DNA of 64,000 nucleotides from Niabella aurantiaca DSM 17617. Its GTDB lineage: Bacteria; Bacteroidota; Bacteroidia; Chitinophagales; Chitinophagaceae. The notes beneath the pieces were generated by a model. It had not been told where the DNA came from. It did no database searches and was given only the letters and a program-made list of their open reading frames with translations. A program made the position numbers and the translations under genes. Shown here one piece after another: positions 34,041 through 42,858 of the stretch. Each line of letters begins with the position of its first letter. The stretch's first letter is position 1. Location: NCBI RefSeq assembly GCF_000374125.1, contig NZ_KB893645.1:186109-250108 (forward strand), written 5' to 3'.

Positions 34041-36326
34041 ATGAAGAAGATTGCACGCTACACCCTTTTGATCCTGACCGGGGGATTTTCGCTCCTGCTG
34101 CAGGCTCAAAAGAATGATCCTGCTGAGCTGGTGAACCCACTTATGGGCACCCAGTCCAAACCCAGTCTTTCCAATGGGAATACGTATCCTGCGGTGGGTG
34201 TGCCCTGGGGTATGAACCTGTGGAGCGCACAAACGGGTAAAATGGGCGATGGCTGGATGTACACTTACGACGCTGATAAGATCCGCGGGTTTAAACAAAC
34301 CCACCAGCCCTCTCCATGGATGAATGATTATGGCCAGATCTCCATCATGCCGGTTACCGGAAAAATGGAATTTGAGCAGGATGCCCGCGCCAGCTGGTTC
34401 TCGCATAAGGCAGAAGTTGCCAAACCCTATTATTACAGTGTGTACCTGGCAGACCATGATGTTACAACCGAGTTGACGCCCACAGAACGGGCCGCCCAAT
34501 TCCGGTTCACCTTTCCAAAGACCGATAGCTCTTTTATCGTGATCGATGCCTTTGACAAGGGATCTTATATTAAGATCATCCCCTCAGAAAAAAAGATCAT
34601 CGGGTACTCTACCAAACATGCGCGCGGGCCCCTGCCGGGGTTTAAAAATTATTTTGTGATCTATTTTGATAAGCCTTTTGCCAATGCCCATACCTGGGAG
34701 GGTAATAAGCTCAATGAATCGGCACTGGAAATAACGGCCGATCACAGCGGGGCGATCGTTGGGTTTAGAACCACAAAGGGCGAAAAGGTGCACATGAAGA
34801 TCGGTACTTCTTTTATCAGCTTTGATCAGGCGGAGCTGAACCTGCAGCGGGAGCTGGCAGCAGACGGTTTTGAACAAACCATGGTCAAAGCAAAAAGATT
34901 GTGGAATGAGCGCCTGGGAAGGATCGAGATCGAAGGCGCTTCCACCGACCAGCTCCGGACCTTTTATTCGGCCATGTACCGGACGCTGTTCTTTCCGCAT
35001 AAGATGTATGAGCTGGATGCTTCGAACCAGGTAGTACATTACAGTCCGCACAACGGCAAGATCCTCCCCGGCTACCGCTTTTCGGGTACCGGCTTCTGGG
35101 ACACTTTCCGGGCATTGTATCCGTTCCTCAATTTCCTGTATCCGTCGATCAATAAAGAAATGCAGGCGGGTCTGGTAAATGATTACAAAGAAGGCGGATG
35201 GCTGCCGGAATGGAGCAGCCCGGGGTATTCCGATGTAATGGTGGGCAATAATTCCGCATCGGTGGTATCTGATGCCTATTTAAAAGGATTGAGGGGATAT
35301 GATATCAACACCCTGTACGAGGCGTTGCTGCACGGTGCCAACAATGAGGGGCCACGGGCCACGGGCCGGAGAGGCGTGGAGTATTACAACGAGCTGGGCT
35401 ATGTGCCCTATGATGTAAAGATCAATGAAAATGCGGCACGTACGCTGGAATATGCCTACGATGATTTTACCATCTACCAGTTGGGCAGGGCCCTGGGCCG
35501 GCCTAAGGCGGAACTGGAGCTGTATAAAAAACGCTCCCGGAACTATAAAAACCTTTTTGATCCGGAACACAACCTGATGCGTGGCAAGAATAAGGATGGC
35601 AAATTTCAAAGCCCTTTTAATCCTTATAAATGGGGCGACGCGTTTACGGAAGGGAATAGCTGGCATTACTCCTGGAGCGTGTTTCACGATATACAGGGGC
35701 TGATCGACCTGATGGGTGGTAAGTCCAATTTTGTAAAACAGCTGGATAATGTATTCAGTTTGCCTCCGGTTTTTGACGACAGTTATTATGGCGGCGTCAT
35801 CCATGAGATCCGCGAAATGCAGATCGCCCATATGGGCCAGTATGCACATGGCAACCAGCCGATACAGCATATGATCTATCTGTATAACTATGCCGGCGCG
35901 CCCTGGAAGGCGCAATATTGGGTACGGGAAACCATGAATCGTATGTATAAATCTACACCGGATGGTTACTGCGGCGATGAGGACAACGGACAAACCAGCG
36001 CCTGGTATGTATTTTCAGCATTGGGCTTTTACCCGGTAACACCGGGTGTGGACCAGTATGTGGTGGGTGCACCGCTGTTTAAAAAAGCAATAGTGCACCT
36101 GGAGAACGGCAAAAAGATCATCATCAACGCCCCGGCCAACAGCGACCGCAACCGGTATGTACAATCGGCTACGTTTAACGGGCAGGTGTATAGTAAAAAC
36201 TGGTTCAGTTTCAGTGCGTTACAGAAGGGTGCCGTGATCAACTTTGCTATGGGCGCGCAACCCAATAAAACCCGTGGTACGGCTGATAAGGACGTGCCTT
36301 ATTCCATGAGTCGCGACGATCAATAA
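34041..36326 (+). CDS. GH92 alpha-mannosidase, secreted
   Basis: A 761-residue exo-acting, calcium-dependent mannosidase of family GH92, which removes alpha-linked mannose from N-glycans or yeast mannan. The ATG at 34041 starts a signal peptide (MKKIARYTLLILTGGFSLLL). Family segments: VNPLMGTQSKPSLSNGNTYP near the N-terminus, HQPSPWMNDYGQISIMPVTG, FWDTFRALYPFLNFLYP, WSSPGYSDVMVGNNSASVVS and the C-terminal CGDEDNGQTSAWYVFSALGF. It is a single gene with its own promoter element and a strong terminator. The exact linkage is not readable. Confidence 0.93.
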   Translation: MKKIARYTLLILTGGFSLLLQAQKNDPAELVNPLMGTQSKPSLSNGNTYPAVGVPWGMNLWSAQTGKMGDGWMYTYDADKIRGFKQTHQPSPWMNDYGQISIMPVTGKMEFEQDARASWFSHKAEVAKPYYYSVYLADHDVTTELTPTERAAQFRFTFPKTDSSFIVIDAFDKGSYIKIIPSEKKIIGYSTKHARGPLPGFKNYFVIYFDKPFANAHTWEGNKLNESALEITADHSGAIVGFRTTKGEKVHMKIGTSFISFDQAELNLQRELAADGFEQTMVKAKRLWNERLGRIEIEGASTDQLRTFYSAMYRTLFFPHKMYELDASNQVVHYSPHNGKILPGYRFSGTGFWDTFRALYPFLNFLYPSINKEMQAGLVNDYKEGGWLPEWSSPGYSDVMVGNNSASVVSDAYLKGLRGYDINTLYEALLHGANNEGPRATGRRGVEYYNELGYVPYDVKINENAARTLEYAYDDFTIYQLGRALGRPKAELELYKKRSRNYKNLFDPEHNLMRGKNKDGKFQSPFNPYKWGDAFTEGNSWHYSWSVFHDIQGLIDLMGGKSNFVKQLDNVFSLPPVFDDSYYGGVIHEIREMQIAHMGQYAHGNQPIQHMIYLYNYAGAPWKAQYWVRETMNRMYKSTPDGYCGDEDNGQTSAWYVFSALGFYPVTPGVDQYVVGAPLFKKAIVHLENGKKIIINAPANSDRNRYVQSATFNGQVYSKNWFSFSALQKGAVINFAMGAQPNKTRGTADKDVPYSMSRDDQ

Positions 36327-36365
36327 TAATGACGATCAATAAGAATATTACAGAACTATACGCAT

Positions 36366-36399
36366 ATCCGGCTTCTAATCAGGAAGCCGGATCTTTTTG
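36366..36399 (+). terminator. Intrinsic terminator of the GH92 gene
   Basis: ATCCGGCTTC (36366-36375) pairs perfectly with GAAGCCGGAT (36383-36392) around a 7-nt loop and is followed by CTTTTTG. Confidence 0.85.
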
Positions 36400-36442
36400 A
36401 TCTATCTGTTGCAGAGTGCGTTAAGATTGCGGTTCTTCTTTT

Positions 36443-36715
36443 TCAGCTACGCACTGCTCTGTAAGGGACACCGGATGAACTTGAGGTCGCAATTTGCGAC
36501 ATCAGGCTGTGGAACTCTTTTTGTCTGAGCGTAAACATAAAGTCTTTTGGAAAACGGTTAAGATAGCGTTTTACCTGTTCATTCAGGCGCCGGGCTTCTA
36601 CTCTGTACATTTCTGCCAGGTCCTGGTCCTGCATTATTTTTTGCCCCCGGACAACGTAGATCGGGTTTAAGATCTTTTGTTCAGCTATCAGGAGTTGCAG
36701 TTCTTTCTTAGCCAT
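36443..36715 (-). pseudogene. ORF6N-domain protein, truncated by a frameshift
   Basis: A 90-residue N-terminal fragment of a phage/mobile-type ORF6N (KilA-N-like) DNA-binding protein: IYVVRGQKIMQDQDLAEMYR, LNEQVKRYLNRFPKDFMFTL and a degenerate SQIATSS segment. Intact relatives continue PYAFTEQGVAML. Here the frame reads VPYRAVRS and stops, while another frame a few bases on encodes TEQCVAEKEE. This shows a small deletion of about 7 bp at the PY-TEQ junction. The rest of the gene is absent. It lies in the gap between the GH92 terminator and the maoC operon. Confidence 0.7.
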
Positions 36716-36956
36716 GGTATTGTTTTTTTTCTTTAGGATTGCTGCTTTATAAAGGTCGCTAAAATATGCCGTAAGAGGATAAAAGATCCTTTTGTTCGGA
36801 TATGAAAGTATGAGCCTGTTGACCTGTTACCGCTCATAGTAAAATCTTCCATTAGCTTAGTGAATCCTAACATTTCCCGGCAAAGCGATTCGATCTATTT
36901 TCGATCTGTTGGCAAAAGGTAGTATTGCGCCCGGTAGCCATTTTAAACGCTGTCAT

Positions 36957-37406
36957 ATGGCTGTAAAGATATATTTTGAAGATTTTGTGCCGGGAGAAAA
37001 GCGAACAACTACCGGGAGGACCATTACCGAGGCGGATATTGTATTGCATGCCGGACAGACCGGGGATTTTTATCCGCACCACATGGATGCAGAATGGTGC
37101 AAAACACAGCCCTTTAAACAGCGGATCGCACATGGTACCCTTATCTTTAGCATAGCCGTAGGATCAACCGCCGGGGTGATCAATGAAGTGGCCATGACTT
37201 ATGGCTATGAGCGGCTACGGTTCATAGCCCCGGTATTTATCCATGATACGATAAAAACAACCCTCACCATTAAAGAAAAAAAAGCGCACAAAAAGCCGGG
37301 GTACGGTATTGTGTCGGAGCTGCTGGAAGTGCATAACCAGGAAGGACAGCTGGTGATGGTTTGCGAGCATTTATTGCTGGTGGAAAAAAAGGAGCAGCAT
37401 GGATAA
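36957..37406 (+). CDS. MaoC-like (R)-hydratase domain protein
   Basis: A 149-residue hot-dog-fold protein, starting at the ATG at 36957. The hydratase-2 motif is GDFYPHHMD, giving catalytic candidates D37 and H42, followed by [18 protein letters not shown]. Such proteins add or remove water from 2-enoyl-CoA or related thioesters. It is the first gene of the seven-gene operon and overlaps the next gene by 8 bp. With two CoA-transferases downstream it probably dehydrates or hydrates a sugar-acid-derived CoA thioester, but the substrate is unknown. Family members next to CaiB genes include mesaconyl-CoA-type hydratases. Confidence 0.87.
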   Translation: MAVKIYFEDFVPGEKRTTTGRTITEADIVLHAGQTGDFYPHHMDAEWCKTQPFKQRIAHGTLIFSIAVGSTAGVINEVAMTYGYERLRFIAPVFIHDTIKTTLTIKEKKAHKKPGYGIVSELLEVHNQEGQLVMVCEHLLLVEKKEQHG

Positions 37407-38550
37407 GGTGGTATTAAAAGGCATCGCCTGGGATCACAGTAGGGGTATGGTACCCCTTCAGGCAGCAGCTCAGCGTTTCAGCGAGCTGCACCCGAATGTA
37501 CAGGTACTGTGGGAAAAACGCAGCCTGCAGGCTTTTGCAGATTATTCCATTGAGAAGCTGACAGAAACTTATGACCTGCTGATCATCGATCATCCCTGGG
37601 CGGGCAGCGCTTCGGTAACCAATTGCGTGCTGCCGTTGAACGAATACCTTCCCGAAGTTTTCCTAAAGGAGCTGCAGTTGCATTCAGTGGGCGCTTCGCA
37701 CAACAGCTATGCTTACGATGGCGGTCAGTGGGCGCTGGCCATTGATGCGGCAACGCCCGTGGCCAGCATGCGACCGGATCTCTTGCAGCAACACCAGGTG
37801 CCGCAAACCTGGGAGGATGTAATGGCCATTGCAGAAAAAGGAAAAGCTGCGGCACCAGCCATCCCCATCGACCTGCTGATGAATTTTTATACCTTTGGCC
37901 GGGCGCATGGCGGCAGTCTGTTCGAAAACGGAGAGGTGATTGATACAAAAGCGGGTATTGCTGCATTGAATACGATGAAAGCGTTCTATAGCCTGCTGGA
38001 CCGTCGCTTTTTTTCGATGAACCCCATAGCCGTTGCAGAAGCCATGAGCAATACCGACGACTACGGGTATTGCCCCTTTGCCTACGGATATTCCAATTAT
38101 TCAAGAAAACATTATAGCAGGCAAACACTGGTATACACAAATGTTGTTACATTCAACCGACAGCCCCTTCAGACCACATTGGGCGGCACCGGTATTGCCG
38201 TTTCGGCACACAGCCGCCAGCCCGCCATTGCCGTGGATTTTGTGCAATTTGTTTGTTCTCCGGAATGGCAGGGAACGGAGTATATCCTGACCGGCGGGCA
38301 ACCGGGATATGATTTTGGTTATGATGATGAAGTGAACAACCGGGTATGTAACGGATTTTTTAAAAACACCCGGGCAACCCTTGAGCGCGCTTATATACGT
38401 CCGCGTTATCACGGGTACCTGCACTTCCAGGATGCCGGGGGATTTTATATCCAGGAATATTTAAAGGGCAATACCCAGTCACCGCAAACAGTACTTACTA
38501 AATTAAATACGCTTTATGCGGAAAGCTTAAAATTGGAAGCGATCCTATGA
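37399..38550 (+). CDS. Extracellular-type solute-binding protein without signal peptide
   Basis: A 383-residue protein of the family 1 (sugar-type) solute-binding fold: [20 protein letters not shown] at the start, [39 protein letters not shown], then [15 protein letters not shown] and a C-terminal lobe with [24 protein letters not shown]. Unlike transport receptors it has no signal peptide or lipobox, and no ABC permease or ATPase lies in the window. It overlaps the maoC gene by 8 bp and the first CoA-transferase gene by 4 bp, so translation is coupled to a catabolic operon. It may be a cytosolic sugar/sugar-acid binder or have been recruited for catalysis. The role is unknown. Confidence 0.82.
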   Translation: MDKVVLKGIAWDHSRGMVPLQAAAQRFSELHPNVQVLWEKRSLQAFADYSIEKLTETYDLLIIDHPWAGSASVTNCVLPLNEYLPEVFLKELQLHSVGASHNSYAYDGGQWALAIDAATPVASMRPDLLQQHQVPQTWEDVMAIAEKGKAAAPAIPIDLLMNFYTFGRAHGGSLFENGEVIDTKAGIAALNTMKAFYSLLDRRFFSMNPIAVAEAMSNTDDYGYCPFAYGYSNYSRKHYSRQTLVYTNVVTFNRQPLQTTLGGTGIAVSAHSRQPAIAVDFVQFVCSPEWQGTEYILTGGQPGYDFGYDDEVNNRVCNGFFKNTRATLERAYIRPRYHGYLHFQDAGGFYIQEYLKGNTQSPQTVLTKLNTLYAESLKLEAIL

Positions 38551-39689
38551 ACCAGCTACCACTAAACGGATTAATTGTGTTGGAGTTCAGCCAGTATTTG
38601 TCCGGCCCTTCAGGGGGGCTGCGACTGGCAGATCTTGGTGCACGCGTTATAAAAATTGAACGGCCGCAGGGCGGTGATCCCTGCCGGAGACTGGCCGTAA
38701 AGAACTTGTGGGTGGACGGGGATGCGCTTAATTTCCACGCCATCAACCGCAATAAAGAAAGCTTTACGGCGGATCTGAAAAATAAGGAAGATCTGGAACT
38801 GGTCAAAAAGCTGATCCGGAAAGCGGATGTAATCACCCATAATTTCCGGCCGGGTGTAATGGAAAAAATAGGCCTGGCTTACAAGGATGTAAAGGCGGTT
38901 AATGAAAAGATCATTTATGCGGAGATCAGTGGTTTTGGCCGCAGGGGCCCCTGGGCGAAAAAGCCGGGGCAGGACCTGCTGGTGCAGTCGTTGTCGGGGC
39001 TCGCCTATACCACGGGAAATGGCGGCGGGGCACCGGTTCCGTTTGGCCTGTCGGCAGTAGATTCTATTAGCGGTATTCACCTGGTGCAGGCCATACTGGG
39101 CGCATTGATCCGCAGACAGCGTGAAGGAAAGGGGGCGTATATTGAGCTCAGCCTGATCGAGTCCGCCATCGGGATGCAGTTTGAATTGTTTACCACCTTC
39201 TTTCACAGCAGGAACAGCATTCACCGCAGCAAGGTCAATAACGGCAACCCCCTATTGGGTGCCCCTTATGGAATTTATAAAACGGCGGATCATTTTCTTT
39301 CGCTGGCAATGATGGAACTCAGGGACCTGGCGGCGGCATTGGATTGGGAAGAGCTGAACGCGTTTGACCAGCAGGATGTTTTTCAGAAACGGGATGAAAT
39401 AAAGACACTGATCGCAAAGAAATTAAAAACCAATACAACCCGGCACTGGCTGGACCGGCTGCGTAGGAACGGGTTGTGGGCGGCTGCTGTTTATAGCTGG
39501 AAGGATCTTGATCAAACCGAGGGATACCAGGTATTAAAAATGGAGCAGGAGCTACAGGTAGGTGGTAAAACGATCCGCACCACGAGATGTCCGATTACGC
39601 TGAACGGGGAAAAATTGGTTTCGGCAAAAGCGGCGCCTGCGCTGGGAGCCGACAGGGAAGCGATCATTAAACATTTAATGGAGGGATAG
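38547..39689 (+). CDS. CaiB/BaiF-family (class III) CoA-transferase, first of two
   Basis: A 380-residue class III CoA-transferase that moves CoA between organic acids. The N-terminal LNGLIVLEFSQYLSGPSGGL and LADLGARVIKIERPQGGDPC, and VITHNFRPGVMEKIGL are family segments. The expected catalytic Asp is D172 in SAVDSISGIHLVQAILGAL. It overlaps the solute-binding gene by 4 bp and abuts its paralogue with no gap. These proteins are interlocked dimers; the pair could form a heteromer or serve two substrates. Confidence 0.92.
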   Translation: MNQLPLNGLIVLEFSQYLSGPSGGLRLADLGARVIKIERPQGGDPCRRLAVKNLWVDGDALNFHAINRNKESFTADLKNKEDLELVKKLIRKADVITHNFRPGVMEKIGLAYKDVKAVNEKIIYAEISGFGRRGPWAKKPGQDLLVQSLSGLAYTTGNGGGAPVPFGLSAVDSISGIHLVQAILGALIRRQREGKGAYIELSLIESAIGMQFELFTTFFHSRNSIHRSKVNNGNPLLGAPYGIYKTADHFLSLAMMELRDLAAALDWEELNAFDQQDVFQKRDEIKTLIAKKLKTNTTRHWLDRLRRNGLWAAAVYSWKDLDQTEGYQVLKMEQELQVGGKTIRTTRCPITLNGEKLVSAKAAPALGADREAIIKHLMEG

Positions 39690-40865
39690 ATGAACTTTCT
39701 AAACGATATTTTGGTGGTTGACTTCAGCCAGTTCCTTTCGGGGCCATCGGCATCCTTAACGCTTGCCGATCTGGGCGCGCGGGTGATCAAGGTCGAGCGC
39801 CCCGTTACCGGTGATATCTGCCGGGAACTGTATGTGTCGGATGTGGTCATCGATGGGGCGTCCTCGATCTTTCAGGCGATCAACCGGAGTAAAGAAAGTT
39901 ATACAGCTGATCTGAAAAATGCAGCAGATCTGATTAAAATAAAGAAACTGCTGAAGCGTGCGGATGTGGTGATTCATAACTTCCGCCCGGGTGTAATAGA
40001 GCGGCTGGGATTGGATTACCAAACGGTGAAACAGCTTAATCCGTCTGTGGTGTATGCCAGTATCAGCGGTTTTGGTGCAGAAGGCCCCTGGAAAGATCTG
40101 CCGGGGCAGGACCTGTTATTGCAGTCGGCAACCGGTATAGCATTGCTGAACAATACCGCTCACGAAAACCCCACCCCCCTGGGTGTTTCCATTGTGGACA
40201 TCTTATCCGGGGCGCATCTTGCACAGGGGATCTTATCCCTGCTGTATCAGAAAATGGTTTCAGGAACGGGGGGCGAAGTACAGGTAAGCATGCTGGAAAG
40301 TGCACTTGATTTTCAGTTTGAATTGTTGACCTGCTATTACAATGATGGTCATGACCTGCCGCAGCGCAGTACCGTGAACGGTGGTCATCCTTATGTGGGC
40401 GCTCCCTATGGTATTTATAAAACAGCCGATTCCTGGCTGGCCCTGGCCATGACGGACATTGTAGTACTGGGGCAGCTGACGGATTGCTATGCACTGCTGG
40501 CCTATACCAACAGGGATGAATGGTTTACCCGGCGCGATGCGATCAAGCAGGTACTGGCAGCGCATTTGCAGCAGCGGTCTACAAAGGAATGGCTGGCGGT
40601 ACTGGAGCCGGCCGACATCTGGTGCTCGGAAGTGCTGGACTATACCGGGTTGAGGAACCATCCGGCCTATAAGGAGCTGGAGATGGAAATGACGGTAAAG
40701 AACAGCAACGGCACGGTCATTACGACCACGCGCTGCCCCTTTAAGATCGACGGGCAGCTGCTCACCAGTACAACGGGTGCCCCGCTGCTGGGTGAACATA
40801 CAAATGCCATTGATAAAGAATTTGGATTAAATCAATTGCAAAAAGAGGGCGCTGTAGTATCTTAG
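39690..40865 (+). CDS. CaiB/BaiF-family (class III) CoA-transferase, second of two
   Basis: A 391-residue paralogue of the preceding enzyme, clearly similar along its length: LVVDFSQFLSGPSASLTLAD, VVIHNFRPGVIERLG, and catalytic Asp D170 in SIVDILSGAHLAQGIL. The start codon follows the previous stop directly. Both copies keep the catalytic Asp, so neither looks like an inactive partner. After its stop comes a 103-bp gap with a REP-like element, then the amidohydrolase gene. Confidence 0.92.
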   Translation: MNFLNDILVVDFSQFLSGPSASLTLADLGARVIKVERPVTGDICRELYVSDVVIDGASSIFQAINRSKESYTADLKNAADLIKIKKLLKRADVVIHNFRPGVIERLGLDYQTVKQLNPSVVYASISGFGAEGPWKDLPGQDLLLQSATGIALLNNTAHENPTPLGVSIVDILSGAHLAQGILSLLYQKMVSGTGGEVQVSMLESALDFQFELLTCYYNDGHDLPQRSTVNGGHPYVGAPYGIYKTADSWLALAMTDIVVLGQLTDCYALLAYTNRDEWFTRRDAIKQVLAAHLQQRSTKEWLAVLEPADIWCSEVLDYTGLRNHPAYKELEMEMTVKNSNGTVITTTRCPFKIDGQLLTSTTGAPLLGEHTNAIDKEFGLNQLQKEGAVVS

Positions 40866-40916
40866 GCAATTGTTTGTTTAAAGTTTCATATTTGAGGTTA
40901 GAATGACTAAAAATTA

Positions 40917-40953
40917 TCCCGCAGGGATGTACTATTGATAGCCCCATAGGGGT
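40917..40953. repeat. REP-like element within the sugar-acid operon
   Basis: TCCC-GCA-GGGA (40917-40927) and CCCC-ATA-GGGG (40942-40952) are two small palindromes separated by TACTATTGAT, a string also found in the REP arrays beside the transposase near 29909 and 30679. It is a satellite copy of that family. Confidence 0.65.
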
Positions 40954-40968
40954 GATATATTGGTAATT

Positions 40969-41826
40969 ATGATCATCGACACACATATACATATCTGGGA
41001 TACGACAAAATCATCCTACGGCTGGTTGTCCGGCGCGCCGGAACTATTGAAACGTACATATGCGATCGGCGAGCTGGATGCAGCAAGAAAAGCGGCTGGC
41101 ATTAGTGCTGGTATCTTTGTACAGGCAGATGTGCAGATGGAGGATTCCTTCCATATGCTGGATGTAGCCCGGAGCACAGACTGGATCAAAGGTGTGGTGA
41201 GCTGGTTGCCGCTGGCCGATACGGAACGTACGGTAGCCCTGCTGGAACAGCGGCTGTTGAAGGACGAATACTTTGCAGGCGTACGCCACCTCATTCATGA
41301 TGAAAACGATCCGCAATGGTTATTGCAGCCCGCAGTGATCGCAAGCCTGAAAGTACTGGCGGCTCGTAATATTCCGTATGATGTGGTGGGGGTGCTGCCG
41401 GAACATATTGAAACTATTTTAAAAGTGGCGGAACAGGTTCCTGAACTACGTATGGTTTTTGACCATCTGAATGCCCCTCCCATTAGCAGCGGCACACGTT
41501 ATGGACAATGGGGCACATTGATGCAGGAGGCTGCAAAGAATAAAAATATATATGCGAAAATATCCGGGCTGGGAACGGTAGCGGGCACTGAAAAGTTTAC
41601 TGTGGATCGGCTGAAACCTTATATTGAATTTGTCCTGGAACATTTCGGCGCCGATCGTTGTTTTTGCGGTGGTGACTGGCCGGTATCCTTACTGGCAGGG
41701 GATTATGTGTACACCTGGGATGTTTATAAAAAAGTATGGTCGTCATTGCTGGCGGCTGAAGCACTGGAGAACGTGTACGCCGGCAATGCGATCCGATTTT
41801 ACAACCTGAAGCTGGATCAGTCTTAA
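40969..41826 (+). CDS. Amidohydrolase-family lactonase (fuconolactonase/rhamnonolactonase-like)
   Basis: A 285-residue TIM-barrel hydrolase of the amidohydrolase-2 group (COG3618 type), which includes L-fucono-lactonase, L-rhamnono-lactonase and pyrone-dicarboxylate lactonase. Start at 40969 (MIIDTHIHIWDTT). Metal and active-site segments: DTHIHIWD, FVQADVQMED, GVRHLIHDEND, MVFDHLNAPPI and a late CGGDWPVSLLAGDY with the conserved Asp. It lies 2 bp before the transporter gene. In a sugar operon with a dehydrogenase, opening a sugar lactone to the acid is the expected reaction; the sugar is unproven. Confidence 0.87.
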   Translation: MIIDTHIHIWDTTKSSYGWLSGAPELLKRTYAIGELDAARKAAGISAGIFVQADVQMEDSFHMLDVARSTDWIKGVVSWLPLADTERTVALLEQRLLKDEYFAGVRHLIHDENDPQWLLQPAVIASLKVLAARNIPYDVVGVLPEHIETILKVAEQVPELRMVFDHLNAPPISSGTRYGQWGTLMQEAAKNKNIYAKISGLGTVAGTEKFTVDRLKPYIEFVLEHFGADRCFCGGDWPVSLLAGDYVYTWDVYKKVWSSLLAAEALENVYAGNAIRFYNLKLDQS

Positions 41827-41828
41827 AA

Positions 41829-42857
41829 ATGCAATTATTCAACGGCATATTTTTCCACGGGGTAGGTGCTTCATCTGCGGCACTGTGCTATACACCCGAA
41901 AAAAAAGTACGGGGCTGGTCCTGGCAAACATATTGGCTGGCACAGGCGGCCGTTTGCTGGCTGATCCTGCCGGTGGTGGTAGCCCTGATCACAGTGCCGT
42001 CCCTGGATGTGGTTTTACAGGAAGCGCCGCGGACAGCCATGATCCGGTCCTTCCTGCTGGGTATGGCCTATGGCGTTGGCGGAACAGCATTTGGCATGGC
42101 CATTCGTTACATTGGCTTTTCACTGACCTACGCGGTCTCCGTCGGGTTGTCCTGTGTGCTGGGCACATTGGTCCCGCCGGTAATGGACGGTTCCATCAGC
42201 ACGGTGATAAAAGGCACCGGGGGAAACTGGATCCTTACCGGGGTTTTTCTGGGTGCGGTGGGAATTGCTTTTTGCGGGGTTGCCGGCCGGATGAAAGAAA
42301 AAGAAAACAGCGCGGCCACGCAGGGCTATTCTTTTAAGAAAGGGCTGCCCTTGTGTATATTGGCCGGTATCCTCTCCGCTTTTTATGGTTTTGCCATCAA
42401 TGCGGGGAAGCCCGTTTCGGATCTTGCTGCCGCGCATGGAGCAGGAAATTTCCAGGTGAATGCGGTATATATTTTCTCCAATTCAGGTGCTTTTCTAACC
42501 ACACTGGTTTACTCATTGTACCTGCATCGGAAAAACCGCACATTCGGGGAATACAGACGTGCAGCGGTGCCGGGAGCACTAACCACCAATTATTTGATGG
42601 CCACACTTACCGGTTTTTTTTGGTACGGACAGTTTTTTTTCTATGGGCTCGGGCATGTAAACCTGGGCAGGTACGAGTTTTCCAGCTGGGCCATACACAT
42701 GATCCTGCTGGTGCTGTTCAGCGCGATAGTCGGAATGGTACTGAAGGAATGGAAGTTTACAAAAGCACGCACCAGGCGGGTGTTGGCAGGGGCGCTGCTG
42801 GTCTTGCTGCTTTCCGTAATACTGTTAACCTATGGTAATTATAAAGGAGGATCCTGA
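41829..42857 (+). CDS. rhaT: RhaT-type L-rhamnose/sugar-proton symporter family permease
   Basis: A 342-residue inner-membrane protein with about ten hydrophobic helices of the RhaT family (drug/metabolite superfamily). Recognised segments are GIFFHGVGASSAALCYTPEK (the first helix, compare FHxxGAxxAAxFYxPxK in RhaT), SFLLGMAYGVGGTAFGMAIR and CILAGILSAFYGFAINAGKP. It should bring a sugar such as L-rhamnose or a related 6-deoxy or L-sugar into the cytoplasm with protons. No rhamnose isomerase, kinase or aldolase lies here, so the operon may import a different sugar or degrade it without phosphorylation. Confidence 0.88.
   Translation: MQLFNGIFFHGVGASSAALCYTPEKKVRGWSWQTYWLAQAAVCWLILPVVVALITVPSLDVVLQEAPRTAMIRSFLLGMAYGVGGTAFGMAIRYIGFSLTYAVSVGLSCVLGTLVPPVMDGSISTVIKGTGGNWILTGVFLGAVGIAFCGVAGRMKEKENSAATQGYSFKKGLPLCILAGILSAFYGFAINAGKPVSDLAAAHGAGNFQVNAVYIFSNSGAFLTTLVYSLYLHRKNRTFGEYRRAAVPGALTTNYLMATLTGFFWYGQFFFYGLGHVNLGRYEFSSWAIHMILLVLFSAIVGMVLKEWKFTKARTRRVLAGALLVLLLSVILLTYGNYKGGS
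42843..42850 (+). promoter_or_regulatory. Strong Shine-Dalgarno site before the dehydrogenase gene
   Basis: AAAGGAGG ends 8 bp before the ATG at 42859 and helps to choose this start. Such clear purine-rich sites are unusual in Bacteroidota, where many genes lack one. It lies inside the end of the rhaT gene. Confidence 0.6.
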
Positions 42858-42858
42858 T

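Noticed and set aside
38078-38290. Small frame within the solute-binding gene that might suggest a frameshift there
   Set aside because: The 383-residue frame is continuous and matches the family to its end; no frameshift is needed.
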